Source: Halobium salinum (GTDB taxonomy: Archaea > Halobacteriota > Halobacteria > Halobacteriales > Haloferacaceae). From it: 64,000 nucleotides of DNA. Position numbers and translations under genes: made by a program. Of the stretch, positions 16,501 to 24,416 are shown piece after piece. The stretch is taken from contig NZ_JAODIW010000008.1 in assembly GCF_026586625.1 (NCBI RefSeq), positions 615,811 through 679,810 on the forward strand, read 5' to 3'. The notes beneath the pieces are model-generated. The model was not told where the DNA came from and made no database searches. It saw only the letters and a program-made list of their open reading frames with translations. Numbering within the stretch: the first letter of the stretch is position 1; every line of letters starts with the position of its first letter.

Positions 16501-18746
16501 AACATGTCGAGTTCGCGCGCCTGGGGGTCGAGTCGCTGTATCGTCCCGAACTCGGCGTCCACGAGGTCCATACCGGTGTCGAGAACCGATTCGTACAGGC
16601 CATCACCGTCGTCGTGCTGGATCGACCGGGTGCTGACCTCCTGGAGTTGCTTCATTGCCTCCAGTTCGGCAGCGAGTTTCTCTTCGGCCTGTGCCCGCTG
16701 GACTGCCTCCCAGGTCCGGTCGACCGTCTCTTCGAGCAAGGCGATGTCCGCCTCAGTCCACTCCCGGGGCACGGAACTGGTCACCGCCATGACCACCGCC
16801 GGCTCGCCGTTTTTGACCAGGGGAGTCGACAGCGTGGCACGAACCCCGCGTTGGGCCATCCCGGTCCGTTCACTCTCGCTCAACGCGGGGTCACGTTCCG
16901 CGTCGTTTACGATGAGCGAGCGACGACCGAGCCACGCTTCCGCGTGCGCCGGAAAGTCGTCGAAGTGGTATTCACCCACGAGACTCGGGAGCTCGTCGAC
17001 GTCTTGTCCGCCCCGGTAGTAGTCTCGCGTGATGTCGATGACCGCTCGGTCGAGATCGAGCTCGCCGTACTGCGCTCGCTTGACGTCGAGATGCTCGCCC
17101 AAGACGCGACACGCTTCCTCCTGGATCGCTACCGGATCGGTGAGCGAGCGGAGCGCATCGTTCAACTCGACCAGATAGGACTGCCGTTCCTCGCTCTCGC
17201 GGAGTTTCTCTTCTATCTCCTTGCGCTCGGTGATGTCGATACCAGTCCCGAAGACGCGAACCGCCCGCCGGTCCTCCCCGTCTCCCTCGAAGAACACCTC
17301 GCCGTTCGTGAGCACCCACCGTTCGCTCCCGTCGGGACGCGTCGCTCTAAACTCGAACTCGTAGTCCCCGCTAGACTCGGACTCGAACACCTCTTCCAAT
17401 CGGTCGACGACCCATTCGTGGTCGTCCGGATGGACGCGCTCCTCGAGCAACGCTGGGCCGACGATAGTCTCGTCCTCGTCGTATCCGAACAGCTCGTTCA
17501 TTCGCTCGTTTCCACTCACGAGACCCGTCTCGAGATTCCACTCGAAGACAGCGACGTTCGCGATGTCGGTCGCGAGTCGAAGCCGCTTTTCGCTCGTACG
17601 TAACGCTGTTTCGGTCTCCTTTCGCTCGGTAACGTCCTGAAAGACGACGGCCACCCGTCGGGGCCCCGCCCCCTCGGGCCTGAACACGTAGAAGTCGTAC
17701 CAGATGCCGTCCGGCTCGGTGTACAGTTCGTGTCGCTCGTCCTCACCCGTTGTGGCGACGCGGCCGAACACCTCGTACAAGTACTCCTCGTAGTCTGTAT
17801 CGATCTCGGTCAGCCAGCGCCCCTCGAACTCTTCGCCGACCATCTCGGTCGCCGCCGGGTTCGAGTCTCGATAGAAGATGTCGAGTGGCTCACCGTCGCT
17901 GTCGAAGACCACGTCGGCCAGGAAGAACCCCTCGTCCATCGAGTCCAGAACGGTCTGATAGCGCCATTGGGTCTCCTGTTTGCGTTTCTGAAGCGCTGCC
18001 TCAGCTTTCACGCGGCCGGTGACCTCCACCGAGACGTTGAACACTCCACCGATGGACCCGTCCGCGACTGGGATAGGGTTGAAACTGGAATCGAACCAGA
18101 CGTCCTCCACTGTCTCACCACGTTCGAGCGGGAGGTACTTCTCTTCGACTCGAACTGCTCCCTCCCCGGCCATCACCTGCTCGTGCATCGAAGCGAGCGT
18201 CTCCCACGCCTCCGGAAACACCTCGCGAGCAGGCCGTCCGAGTGCATCCGGGTGTTTCTTCCCGATTTGCTCCCGCGCAGCGTCGTTGTACAGCAGTATG
18301 AGGTCCGTCCCCCAGTAGATGCCAATGGCCTCATCGGACCCCAGCATGATGTCGACGGCGACCCGCAATTCGGGAGGCCACTCGTCTATCGGACCAAGTG
18401 GCGTGCTGGCCCACTCGAACTCTCGGATACGCTCGGCCATTTCGCTATCGACAGTAGACGAGGGTGCCTGCCCATCTCGGAGTGAGACCGGGTGAAGTCG
18501 GTCACGAGCGCCACCGTTCCGTAGGGCATCACCGTCGACGGGTCGCCACCAGACGCGACTTTTCGCACCGACCTTCTTGGTCTGTAGAATTCCGTCGTCG
18601 ACGAGCGCGTCCAATCGGTTGTAGATGGTCCGCTGGGTGCAGTCGAACCCGTCGGCGACTTCCGGAGTCGTCACCGGGGTGCCGGGTGGGCCGAGAGCGT
18701 CGACCTTCTCCAGCACGTCTTCGGGCGCTGGTGTGGCCGGTGTCAT
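13557..18746 (-). CDS. Giant PAS/GAF multi-sensor regulator with DNA-binding domains at both ends (1729 aa)
   Basis: A single open frame of 1729 residues. Order, roughly: N-terminal winged helix (10-70, TTPEVADGFDCTQRTIYNRL); PAS (110-245), PAS (265-375) and PAS (385-510), the last two ending in DVTERK/DITERK motifs; GAF (520-690); GAF (710-850); PAS (875-990, DDITERK); GAF (1000-1150); GAF (1165-1310); GAF (1335-1485); BAT-type domain (1495-1640); HTH-10 (about 1655-1715, LTDRQREVLQTAYRSGFFES). No histidine kinase, ATPase or receiver domain is seen, so it should act as a one-component regulator integrating several signals. Usual HTH-10 sensors are 500-1000 residues. The ligands (light, redox, small molecules) cannot be read from sequence. 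Confidence 0.85.
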   Translation of the reverse strand: MTPATPAPEDVLEKVDALGPPGTPVTTPEVADGFDCTQRTIYNRLDALVDDGILQTKKVGAKSRVWWRPVDGDALRNGGARDRLHPVSLRDGQAPSSTVDSEMAERIREFEWASTPLGPIDEWPPELRVAVDIMLGSDEAIGIYWGTDLILLYNDAAREQIGKKHPDALGRPAREVFPEAWETLASMHEQVMAGEGAVRVEEKYLPLERGETVEDVWFDSSFNPIPVADGSIGGVFNVSVEVTGRVKAEAALQKRKQETQWRYQTVLDSMDEGFFLADVVFDSDGEPLDIFYRDSNPAATEMVGEEFEGRWLTEIDTDYEEYLYEVFGRVATTGEDERHELYTEPDGIWYDFYVFRPEGAGPRRVAVVFQDVTERKETETALRTSEKRLRLATDIANVAVFEWNLETGLVSGNERMNELFGYDEDETIVGPALLEERVHPDDHEWVVDRLEEVFESESSGDYEFEFRATRPDGSERWVLTNGEVFFEGDGEDRRAVRVFGTGIDITERKEIEEKLRESEERQSYLVELNDALRSLTDPVAIQEEACRVLGEHLDVKRAQYGELDLDRAVIDITRDYYRGGQDVDELPSLVGEYHFDDFPAHAEAWLGRRSLIVNDAERDPALSESERTGMAQRGVRATLSTPLVKNGEPAVVMAVTSSVPREWTEADIALLEETVDRTWEAVQRAQAEEKLAAELEAMKQLQEVSTRSIQHDDGDGLYESVLDTGMDLVDAEFGTIQRLDPQARELDMFAYRGFSGEMIAHWDRVGVETSSSCARALQTEERVVVPDVQSCEFIEDGDDLEAFNRAGIRSVQSTPLVSRSGELLGMFSTHWADTHEPSERDLHLLDVISRQVADLMQQRAAYEALEESEKKYRSLFEEIDEGFALCELVRDADGTVSDLQYLELNEAFEELTGVGRTDAEGRLLTEVFPGQDESLFEQCRGVVETGEPERVETYVPANDRWYDVRLFPREGDVIAALYDDITERKRREKHEQFLLELSDQLHTLTTEQEIGEACTRLLAEELGLDRAYFVRFDADAEEALVGPEYHSSTLDPVSGLYPFSAFPEAIQQIGTETPVYHDVANDSTLPEAERQALLELDFGAWIGAPIRTDEEGVDWALYAVYSDSHDWTVAEISLLEEVADRTWTVVERARAEQALTRSNQSLERLNDVSRQLIDADPETISERVAQLVVDVLDVEYAALWRYDARTGDIELDTEHAVPGTDFDAIRPAEVSHGQVWETFVGDELNVENALDIADGDPWPSGLGSRVFAPLGRHGVVCVGSEDSETFDTRLLDLLQMVVSTVKTTWDRADSEQELAQRNEELTRLDRLNTLIRAIDQGLVRASTVDEIDEAVCNQLAGSELFGFAWIGDYDAGTESVEPRAWAGIESHRLETLIDASHSSTPETNPFTATVRSGEMQTVSDIATDSRAADWRKLALEGGARSLVAVPLSYRGSVFGVLVVYGRTPQPDERETEVLAELGQTIAHAITATETATTRQTDTVVELTLRFPEANTPLCQLSRRAECVIEFEGLVSRSDGEPDVFFTVSETSAERVRSVAEQLLVFDTVQTVLERADETLFKARVVEPTIASRLVAGGAVVRSLTVDAGTATAVVDLSSSVEVGALLDDLRTFYPELELLTRRTRQRVPSTQQTISAVIGAELTDRQREVLQTAYRSGFFESPRVNSATDVTELLDISQSTFSYHLREAERKLCEFLFDETTPAESEGTEPNSS

Positions 18747-18964
18747 ACGGTGGCCACGCTACGGGCGAGTAAAAGCGTTCTGTGGATGGAAAACGTATCG
18801 CCAGTTCTCGGAGGTATAGACGGGTATCTCGGAACGACGGACCTTCGGACAGCAACCCAGTACGAGGAACTCAGATTCAAGAACTGAGTGGCGACGGAAC
18901 GTGGAGAGGTGCCGAGACGGTTCGTTTCGTATGTCATCAGGCGCTGGTGCAGTGGCCGCAAGCG

Positions 18965-19066
18965 CTCGGCTCGGTGCCTTGCGCTCCGACTTATATGTAC
19001 TGTCAGGATCGGAGAGAACTCGGCTAATCGATCTCAGAACTCGAATCGCCGAAAATCGGGACGTAT
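18965..19066. repeat. Island end flank, copy c1
   Basis: About 102 nt beginning CTCGGCTCGGTGCCTTG and ending AATCGGGACGTATGG, shared with 23848-23949. It contains a TATA-like TTATATG and the block TCGGAGAGAACTCGGCT. It abuts displaced tRNA half b3 and is read as the right arm of island E2. The ~220 nt between the giant regulator and this flank contain no gene that I can support. Confidence 0.7.
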
Positions 19067-19220
19067 GGGCCCTGACGGATTCGAACCATCGACCACCGGT
19101 TATGAGGCGAGACGTATTCGGAACCGGACGGGTACAGCCGACCCGTGCTTACGGCTACCTGAACCGTTGATTTGCCGGCAAGTAGTGTAAGCACTGCTGT
19201 GCAAGGCATGCAACCGAGTG
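19067..19220 (-). repeat. Displaced tRNA(CAT) 3' half plus element end, copy b3
   Basis: Same build as b1 and b2. The tRNA part covers about 19067-19110 with a one-base loss in the anticodon stem (ACCACCGGTTATGAG). The shared element end follows, with the GACGGGTACAGCCGACCCGT hairpin, palindrome TTGCCGGCAA at 19172-19181, AAGCACTGCTGTGCAAGG and GGCATGCAACCGAGTG. The three b copies agree much better with each other than with anything else in the window. Confidence 0.8.
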
Positions 19221-19302
19221 GTCTTCGCGGCCCAATTCTGGAGGCCTACTCCGACACCCCGACACGAGTGAGGTTTAGTCAGTCGATGACAAAGGGTCGC
19301 CA

Positions 19303-22176
19303 ATGGTGACGGCGACAGGTCCCTCGAAACCCCTCTCCGACCGACTATCCGTCCTCGTCGTCGATGCAGCGACCGACGGAAACGATGTCTATAGACACCT
19401 CGTCGGAACCGAAGGGATCACCGCGACTAGAGTTACGAACGGTTCGGACTGTCTCGCTCGGCTCGGTTCACGGGGAGAGACAGTCGACTGCATTCTGCTC
19501 ACCGACGACCTCGCAGAAATGCCATCTACCGAACTAATCGAGGAGGTTCGGGAGGAACACTCGGGGATACCGGTGGTGCTGGTGGCAACAGAGGGTAGCG
19601 AAGACCTCGCGAGTCGTGCGTTGGCCGCCGGGGCCACCGACTACCTCCCCGCAGATGCAATCGGCGACGACTTCGATGTAGAACTCCGTAATCGGTTGAC
19701 GCGGGCTGTAACGACCTATCGAGCCAGGAGAGAGACGACACGGCACGCAAATCAGTTCGACGCGCTGTTCGACGATCAAGATACGTTCCTCTGGGTGGTC
19801 GGAACGGACGGTCGAATCAGCCAGGTCAACGATACGGCGACGGCAGCCGTCTCGGAGAACAGAGCGAATCTACTCGGCACGCGATTCGAGAAGTCGCGTT
19901 GGTGGGACGGCTCCAGAACCGACCGAGAGACGGTCGAGAACGCGTTTCGGTCCGCGATGGACGGGGACGTCGTTCGGTTCGAGACCGATGTCCGAGCGGC
20001 CGAGCGGTTCGTGGAACTCGACCTCTCGTTTCGGCCAGTAACCAATGGAGTCGGTGAGGTAACCAGCGTCATCGTCGAGGGGACGGACATCAGCGAACGT
20101 GTCCAACTGGAACGGGACCTTCGGCAGTCGGAGGAACTCCACCGGGTCACGCTCAACAACATGACCGACACGGTCCTCGTGACCGACGACGAGGGTGCGT
20201 TCACCTACATCTGTCCCAACGTCCACTTCATCTTCGGCTACTCGGCCGGGGAGATTCGAGAGATGGGGAACATCGACGAGGTGCTCGGTGCGGACCTGTT
20301 CGAGGACGAAGAGCTCGAATCGGAAGGTGTCCTCACGAACGTCGAGTGTACCGCGACCGACAAACGAGGGCGCGAACACACACTTCTGGTGAACGTTCGG
20401 GACGTCTCGATTCAGGGCGGAACGACCCTCTATAGTTGCCGTGACATCACGAAGCGGAAGGAACGAGAACGCGCACTCACCGCTCTCCACCGGACGAGCC
20501 GTAACCTCCTGTACGCGGAGACTGAGGCGGAGGTCGCCGAGATAGCGATCGATGACGCGACCGAAATCCTCGACCTGGACGCCTGTGGCGTCTACCTCTT
20601 CGATTCCGAGGCGAACGAACTGTGGCCGGCGGCGGTGACCGGTCGGCGGTTATCCGAATCTGTCTCGCGGCTGAGCTTGGAAGAACCAGGCCCCTCCGGA
20701 GAGGCGTTCGTGGAACAGACGGCACGACGGTTCGGCGAAGGTAACCGAGGTGTCGGGGGGACTGCTCCCGACGTCGCCTTCGACGAGGGGATAGCCGTCC
20801 CACTGAGCGACCACGGCGTTCTCGTGGTCGGCTCCGACGGCCCCGAGGGGTTCGACAGCGTGACGGAAGAGATCGTCGATCTGCTCGCCGCGACGACCGA
20901 AGCGGCCCTCGACCGCGTCGAGCGGGAGACGGAACTGAGAGAACGAGACGTGGAGCTCGAACAGCGGAACCGCCAACTCCTCGAGCTCGACCGGACGAAC
21001 GAGATCATCAGGGAGATCGACCAGACGCTGATCGCGGCGGACTCGCGTGCCGAGATCGAACACGCCGTCTGTGATCGGCTCACCGGAGACGGCCGGTTCG
21101 CGTTCGCGTGGGTCGGCCGTGTCGAACCCGGGTCGGATCGAGTACATCCGAAAGCCTGGTCCGGGGACGGACGAGGCTATCTCGACAGCGTCCGACTGTC
21201 GAAGACCGAGAGTCGGGAACCATCCGTGCTGGCGACTACAGATGGCGACACGACTGTGGTTACGAGTGTCGGGAAGGACCTCTCTACAGCTCCGTGGCGG
21301 AGGGAAGCGCTCTCCAGAGGGTACCAATCCGTCGTGAGCGTACCACTCTCGCGCGGCGATGCAGCGTATGGCGTACTCACCGTGTACGCCGACCGGCCGG
21401 ACGCGTTCGAGGACCGTGGGACGGCAATCCTCTCCGAACTCGGCGAGACGACTGCCGCCGCGATTCAAGCCATCGAACGAAAGGAGGCCCTCGTCAGCGA
21501 CCAGGTGACCGAACTCGACTACCGTCTCACCGACTCGAACTGCGTCTTTCGGACGATGGCCGCCGCAGCGTCGTGCGACATCGAACTGGTCGGCGGCGTA
21601 CAGCAGACGGAGCACGGCGTTCGACTGCTGGCCAGCCTCGACTCGGCGGAACTGCGCCACGCTATCGAAGCGATGGACGAACTCACGCAGATACAGTCGG
21701 TTCGACTCGTATCCGACGACGAGTGCCTGATACAGGTGACGATAGCTGGGGAGTTCGTCGCGACGTTCTTGGCGGAACACGGAGCCGCCGTCGAATCGCT
21801 ACGTGCGACTCCGGATGCGGCTCACCTCTCCGTCGTCGTTCCACGACCCGTCGACGCTCGAACGATAGACCGTGTACTCACCGGACGGTATCCGAACGCG
21901 GAACTCCTCGCACAGCGCACGAACGACCGACCTGCTCTCACAGGTGGACGGTTCCGGGCGCGTATCACCGACCGGCTAACCGACCGGCAGCTGGAAGTCG
22001 CACAGATGGCCCACCACAGCGGGTACTTCGAGACTCCACGACGAAACGGCGGTGAAGAGGTCGCGAATCGTCTGGGAATCTCCTCGACCGCCTTCTACGA
22101 CCACGTCCGGAACGTGCAGCAGAAACTCTTCACAGAACTGTTCAGCGAAACGCAGACCCACCGAGTCGAGGGTTGA
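19303..22176 (+). CDS. Receiver/PAS/GAF/HTH-10 transcriptional regulator (957 aa)
   Basis: A one-component-like regulator. Order: receiver-type fold (about 12-135, LSVLVVDAATDGNDVYRHLV ... AAGATDYLPADAI) in which the conserved Lys appears lost; PAS (145-268) ending DISERV; PAS (275-388) ending DITKRK; GAF (395-545); GAF (565-725); BAT-type domain (735-885); HTH-10 (about 893-950, LTDRQLEVAQMAHHSGYFET, GISSTAFYDHVRNVQQKL). No kinase domain. It shares the GAF-GAF-BAT-HTH-10 back half with the giant regulator of island E2, which suggests common descent. It is followed by the zinc ribbon and glutamate dehydrogenase genes, which are possible targets (inference). Confidence 0.85.
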   Translation: MVTATGPSKPLSDRLSVLVVDAATDGNDVYRHLVGTEGITATRVTNGSDCLARLGSRGETVDCILLTDDLAEMPSTELIEEVREEHSGIPVVLVATEGSEDLASRALAAGATDYLPADAIGDDFDVELRNRLTRAVTTYRARRETTRHANQFDALFDDQDTFLWVVGTDGRISQVNDTATAAVSENRANLLGTRFEKSRWWDGSRTDRETVENAFRSAMDGDVVRFETDVRAAERFVELDLSFRPVTNGVGEVTSVIVEGTDISERVQLERDLRQSEELHRVTLNNMTDTVLVTDDEGAFTYICPNVHFIFGYSAGEIREMGNIDEVLGADLFEDEELESEGVLTNVECTATDKRGREHTLLVNVRDVSIQGGTTLYSCRDITKRKERERALTALHRTSRNLLYAETEAEVAEIAIDDATEILDLDACGVYLFDSEANELWPAAVTGRRLSESVSRLSLEEPGPSGEAFVEQTARRFGEGNRGVGGTAPDVAFDEGIAVPLSDHGVLVVGSDGPEGFDSVTEEIVDLLAATTEAALDRVERETELRERDVELEQRNRQLLELDRTNEIIREIDQTLIAADSRAEIEHAVCDRLTGDGRFAFAWVGRVEPGSDRVHPKAWSGDGRGYLDSVRLSKTESREPSVLATTDGDTTVVTSVGKDLSTAPWRREALSRGYQSVVSVPLSRGDAAYGVLTVYADRPDAFEDRGTAILSELGETTAAAIQAIERKEALVSDQVTELDYRLTDSNCVFRTMAAAASCDIELVGGVQQTEHGVRLLASLDSAELRHAIEAMDELTQIQSVRLVSDDECLIQVTIAGEFVATFLAEHGAAVESLRATPDAAHLSVVVPRPVDARTIDRVLTGRYPNAELLAQRTNDRPALTGGRFRARITDRLTDRQLEVAQMAHHSGYFETPRRNGGEEVANRLGISSTAFYDHVRNVQQKLFTELFSETQTHRVEG

Positions 22177-22312
22177 CTATCCAACCCACCTAACGACTTC
22201 CACCGGATAATCCAACTGGTTGCTTCAGGGGCTCTCGCAAATACTGCCAACCGTGGTTCCGCTCGGACAGCACGACGACCGAGAGTCGAGCGGGGAAAAT
22301 ACCACGAACTCC

Positions 22313-22456
22313 ATGAGAGACATCGAATACGACCCGACAACAGAGACGGCGTACGAATGTTTGAACTGCGGAACTGTAATCTCCGTTTCGACCTCTCCGG
22401 GCCGGTGTCCGGACTGTGACGGCTCCCTCCGCAACCGCGAGATGCCGTTCGAGTAG
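22313..22456 (+). CDS. Rubrerythrin-like zinc-ribbon protein (47 aa)
   Basis: A 47-residue protein with one rubredoxin/zinc-ribbon knuckle pair: CLNCG at about 16-20 and CPDCDG at 32-37. These tiny rubrerythrin-like domain proteins are widespread in haloarchaea. A four-cysteine metal site is expected; the role is unknown. I chose the ATG at 22313 because the longer frame upstream lacks coding character. The stop is 14 nt before the glutamate dehydrogenase start, so the two probably share a transcript. Confidence 0.65.
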   Translation: MRDIEYDPTTETAYECLNCGTVISVSTSPGRCPDCDGSLRNREMPFE

Positions 22457-22470
22457 TCGGGCGCGAAACC

Positions 22471-23781
22471 ATGTCATCCGATACAGTCAGTTCCGAGACT
22501 CCGACTGGGGAGACGTTCGAGGAGTCGAACAGCCGAGACGATGCAGAGTCGGTACTCGCTACCGCGAAGCGACAGTTAGAGCGAGCGGCGGCCCATCTCG
22601 ACATCGACCCGAACACGATCGAACGACTCCGGCACCCTGCACAGGTGCATCAGGTCACGGTTCCGCTCCGTCGGGACGACGGGTCCGTGGAGATGTTCAC
22701 CGGCTACCGAGCACAACACAACGGTGTCAGAGGACCGTACAAAGGAGGTCTGAGATACCACCCGGAGGTTACAGCCGAGGAGAGTGTCGGTCTCGCGATG
22801 TTGATGACGTGGAAGTGTGCGGTGATGGACCTCCCGTTCGGCGGTGCGAAAGGTGGGGTCGTCGTCGACCCGAAGTCGCTCTCGACCGAGGAGACGGAGC
22901 GGCTCACACGGCGGTTCGCACAGGAGCTCCGGTCGGTCGTCGGGCCGAACCACGACATTCCCGCACCGGATTTGGGGACCGACGCCCAGACGATGGCTTG
23001 GTTCATGGACGCGTACTCGATGCAGGAGGGCGAGACGACGCCGGGTGTCGTGACCGGGAAGCCACCGCTCATCGGCGGGTCCCACGGCCGCGAGGAAGCG
23101 CCGGGCCGAAGTGTCGCGCTCGTTACGAGGGAGGCCTGTGAGTACTACGAAATCGACCTCGGCTCGGCGACGGTCGCTGTACAAGGGTTCGGGAGTGTGG
23201 GAGCTACTGCGGCGAAGCTCCTCGACGAGTGGGGGGCGACTATCGTCGCGGTGAGTGACGTGAACGGGGCGGCCTACGACGAATCTGGGCTGGACGTCCA
23301 GTCGATTCCGTCTCACGACGTGGAGCCGGAGGCCGTGACGAAGTCCGCCCCCGAGACGATTCCCAACGGAGAACTGCTGACACTCGATGTCGACGTGCTG
23401 ATTCCCGCCGCCGTCGGGAACGTTCTCACCGAGGCTAATGCCTCGGAGGTCGGGGCGGAACTGATCGTCGAGGGCGCGAACGGACCGACGACGAGTGATG
23501 CCGACGAGACGTTCGTCGAACGAGGGATTCCAGTAATTCCGGACGTCCTCGCGAACGCTGGTGGGGTGACCGTCTCGTACTTCGAGTGGTTACAGGACAT
23601 CAACCGCCGGGCGTGGTCGCTCGAACGGGTCAACCGCGAGCTCGAAGCGGAGATGATGGCGGCGTGGACAGACGTTCGAGCGGTCTTCGACGACCGGGAC
23701 GTCACCTGGCGCGAAGCGGCGTACGTCGTGGCATTATCTCGGTTAGCCGACGCTCACCGGTTCCGAGGACACTGGCCGTAG
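22471..23781 (+). CDS. gdhB: Glutamate dehydrogenase (Glu/Leu/Phe/Val dehydrogenase family)
   Basis: A 436-residue hexameric-type dehydrogenase that interconverts glutamate and 2-oxoglutarate plus ammonia with NAD(P). The catalytic region has [11 protein letters not shown] (about 88-98) and PFGGAKGG with catalytic Lys127; [12 protein letters not shown] is the conserved loop before the Rossmann domain, which shows [15 protein letters not shown] (about 234-248). The length is normal for the family. Haloarchaea carry several paralogues; the gdhB symbol is by resemblance and the cofactor is not resolved. It is cytoplasmic. As island cargo it is probably an extra copy beside a chromosomal gene. 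Confidence 0.85.
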   Translation: MSSDTVSSETPTGETFEESNSRDDAESVLATAKRQLERAAAHLDIDPNTIERLRHPAQVHQVTVPLRRDDGSVEMFTGYRAQHNGVRGPYKGGLRYHPEVTAEESVGLAMLMTWKCAVMDLPFGGAKGGVVVDPKSLSTEETERLTRRFAQELRSVVGPNHDIPAPDLGTDAQTMAWFMDAYSMQEGETTPGVVTGKPPLIGGSHGREEAPGRSVALVTREACEYYEIDLGSATVAVQGFGSVGATAAKLLDEWGATIVAVSDVNGAAYDESGLDVQSIPSHDVEPEAVTKSAPETIPNGELLTLDVDVLIPAAVGNVLTEANASEVGAELIVEGANGPTTSDADETFVERGIPVIPDVLANAGGVTVSYFEWLQDINRRAWSLERVNRELEAEMMAAWTDVRAVFDDRDVTWREAAYVVALSRLADAHRFRGHWP

Positions 23782-23847
23782 GTTGTTCTCGTTCGGCTTC
23801 TTTCGCCAGGTGTGTCTTCCGGTGTTGCTCCGAGCCCGTCTTCAACA

Positions 23848-23949
23848 CTCGGCTCGATGCCTTGTCCTCTGACCTATATGCACTATCCGGGTCGGAGAGA
23901 ACTCGGCTGATTACTCTCAGAATGCGGAACGCCGGAAATCGGGACGTAT
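23848..23949. repeat. Island end flank, copy c2
   Basis: Second copy of the ~102-nt flank seen at 18965-19066: CTCGGCTCGATGCCTTG, TATATG, GTCGGAGAGAACTCGGCTGA and AAATCGGGACGTATGG. It differs from c1 at scattered positions. Here it abuts repeat a3 instead of a b copy, so the right end of island E3 holds both types of arm. Confidence 0.7.
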
Positions 23950-24063
23950 GGGCCCTGACGGGTTTGAACCTCGGTCGTTCCGCTCACCTCGTTCGCTTCA
24001 CTCCTTGGTTCGAATCCGCAGCACGTACGGTTCGGCCCCTCGCTGTCGCTCGGGGCACTCACA
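23950..24063. repeat. tRNA-derived palindromic repeat, copy a3
   Basis: Copy of a1/a2 directly downstream of the intact tRNA(CAT): GGCCCTGACGGGTTTGAACC, CTCGGTCGTTCCGCTCACCT, inverted GGTTCGAATCC, then CTCGGGGCACTCACAT. It contains only the acceptor and one T-arm strand of the tRNA and cannot form a tRNA. Confidence 0.75.
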
Positions 24064-24138
24064 TGGGCCCTGCCGGATTTGAACCAACGACCACTCGGTT
24101 ATGAGCCGAGCGCTCTAACCAGACTGAGCTAAGGGCCC
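24064..24138 (-). tRNA. tRNA with CAT anticodon (elongator Met or Ile2)
   Basis: Complete cloverleaf on the minus strand: acceptor GGGCCCT/AGGGCCC, D-stem GCTC/GAGC, anticodon stem CTCGG/CCGAG around loop CTCATAA, T-stem GTTGG/CCGGC with loop TTCAAAT, discriminator A. The three G-C pairs typical of initiator tRNA at the base of the anticodon stem are absent, so it is elongator Met or a modified Ile2 tRNA. No intron, no encoded CCA. It is the intact target whose 3' half recurs at 6968, 10652 and 19067. Confidence 0.93.
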
Positions 24139-24205
24139 TCGTCTGTCACAACCCGGGCACGCGTTTTAGCCTTGACGCTCGCCGGCCGACCGACGAAGAA
24201 GTGGA

Positions 24206-24278
24206 CGCCGTCGCCAGGGCTCGAACCTGGGACCACCTCGTTAACAGCGAGGTGCTCTACCAACTGAGCTACGACGGC
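24206..24278 (-). tRNA. tRNA-Asn (GTT)
   Basis: Cloverleaf on the minus strand: acceptor GCCGTCG/CGACGGC, D-stem GCTC/GAGC, anticodon stem CCTCG/CGAGG around loop CTGTTAA (anticodon GTT), T-stem CCAGG/CCTGG with loop TTCGAGC, discriminator G. No intron. About 70 nt upstream of tRNA(CAT) on the same strand; possibly co-transcribed. Confidence 0.96.
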
Positions 24279-24416
24279 TTCCTGCACTCAACAGTATTCG
24301 AGGTTATTTGAAAGGGCTTTCGTTTTCGCCGACGGCGTGCGATTCCGTGACGCAGTTCCACCGCCCCTCCGGTCTACACCGACACCCTTTCGCCCGGCGA
24401 CGGAAAACGCCGGGCA

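Larger units (their letters stand above)
10652..19066. mobile_element. Integrated island E2 (tRNA(CAT) site, middle)
   Basis: Lies between displaced tRNA halves b2 and b3, with flank c1 at its right end. Content: MazF-like toxin with MarR-like partner, a small acidic protein, a BAT/HTH-10 regulator, a double winged-helix regulator and a 1729-residue PAS/GAF regulator, all on the minus strand. No mobility gene is visible. The genes look slightly more A/T-rich than the core genes in the right half of the window; this was judged by eye and not computed. Confidence 0.6.
19067..24138. mobile_element. Integrated island E3 (tRNA(CAT) site, next to the intact tRNA)
   Basis: Bounded by displaced tRNA half b3 on the left and the intact tRNA(CAT) at the right, with flank c2 and copy a3 just inside the right end. 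Content: a receiver/PAS/GAF/HTH-10 regulator, a small zinc ribbon and glutamate dehydrogenase, all on the + strand and intact. No mobility gene is visible. Its place beside the reconstituted tRNA makes it the youngest insertion in the accretion model. Confidence 0.6.
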
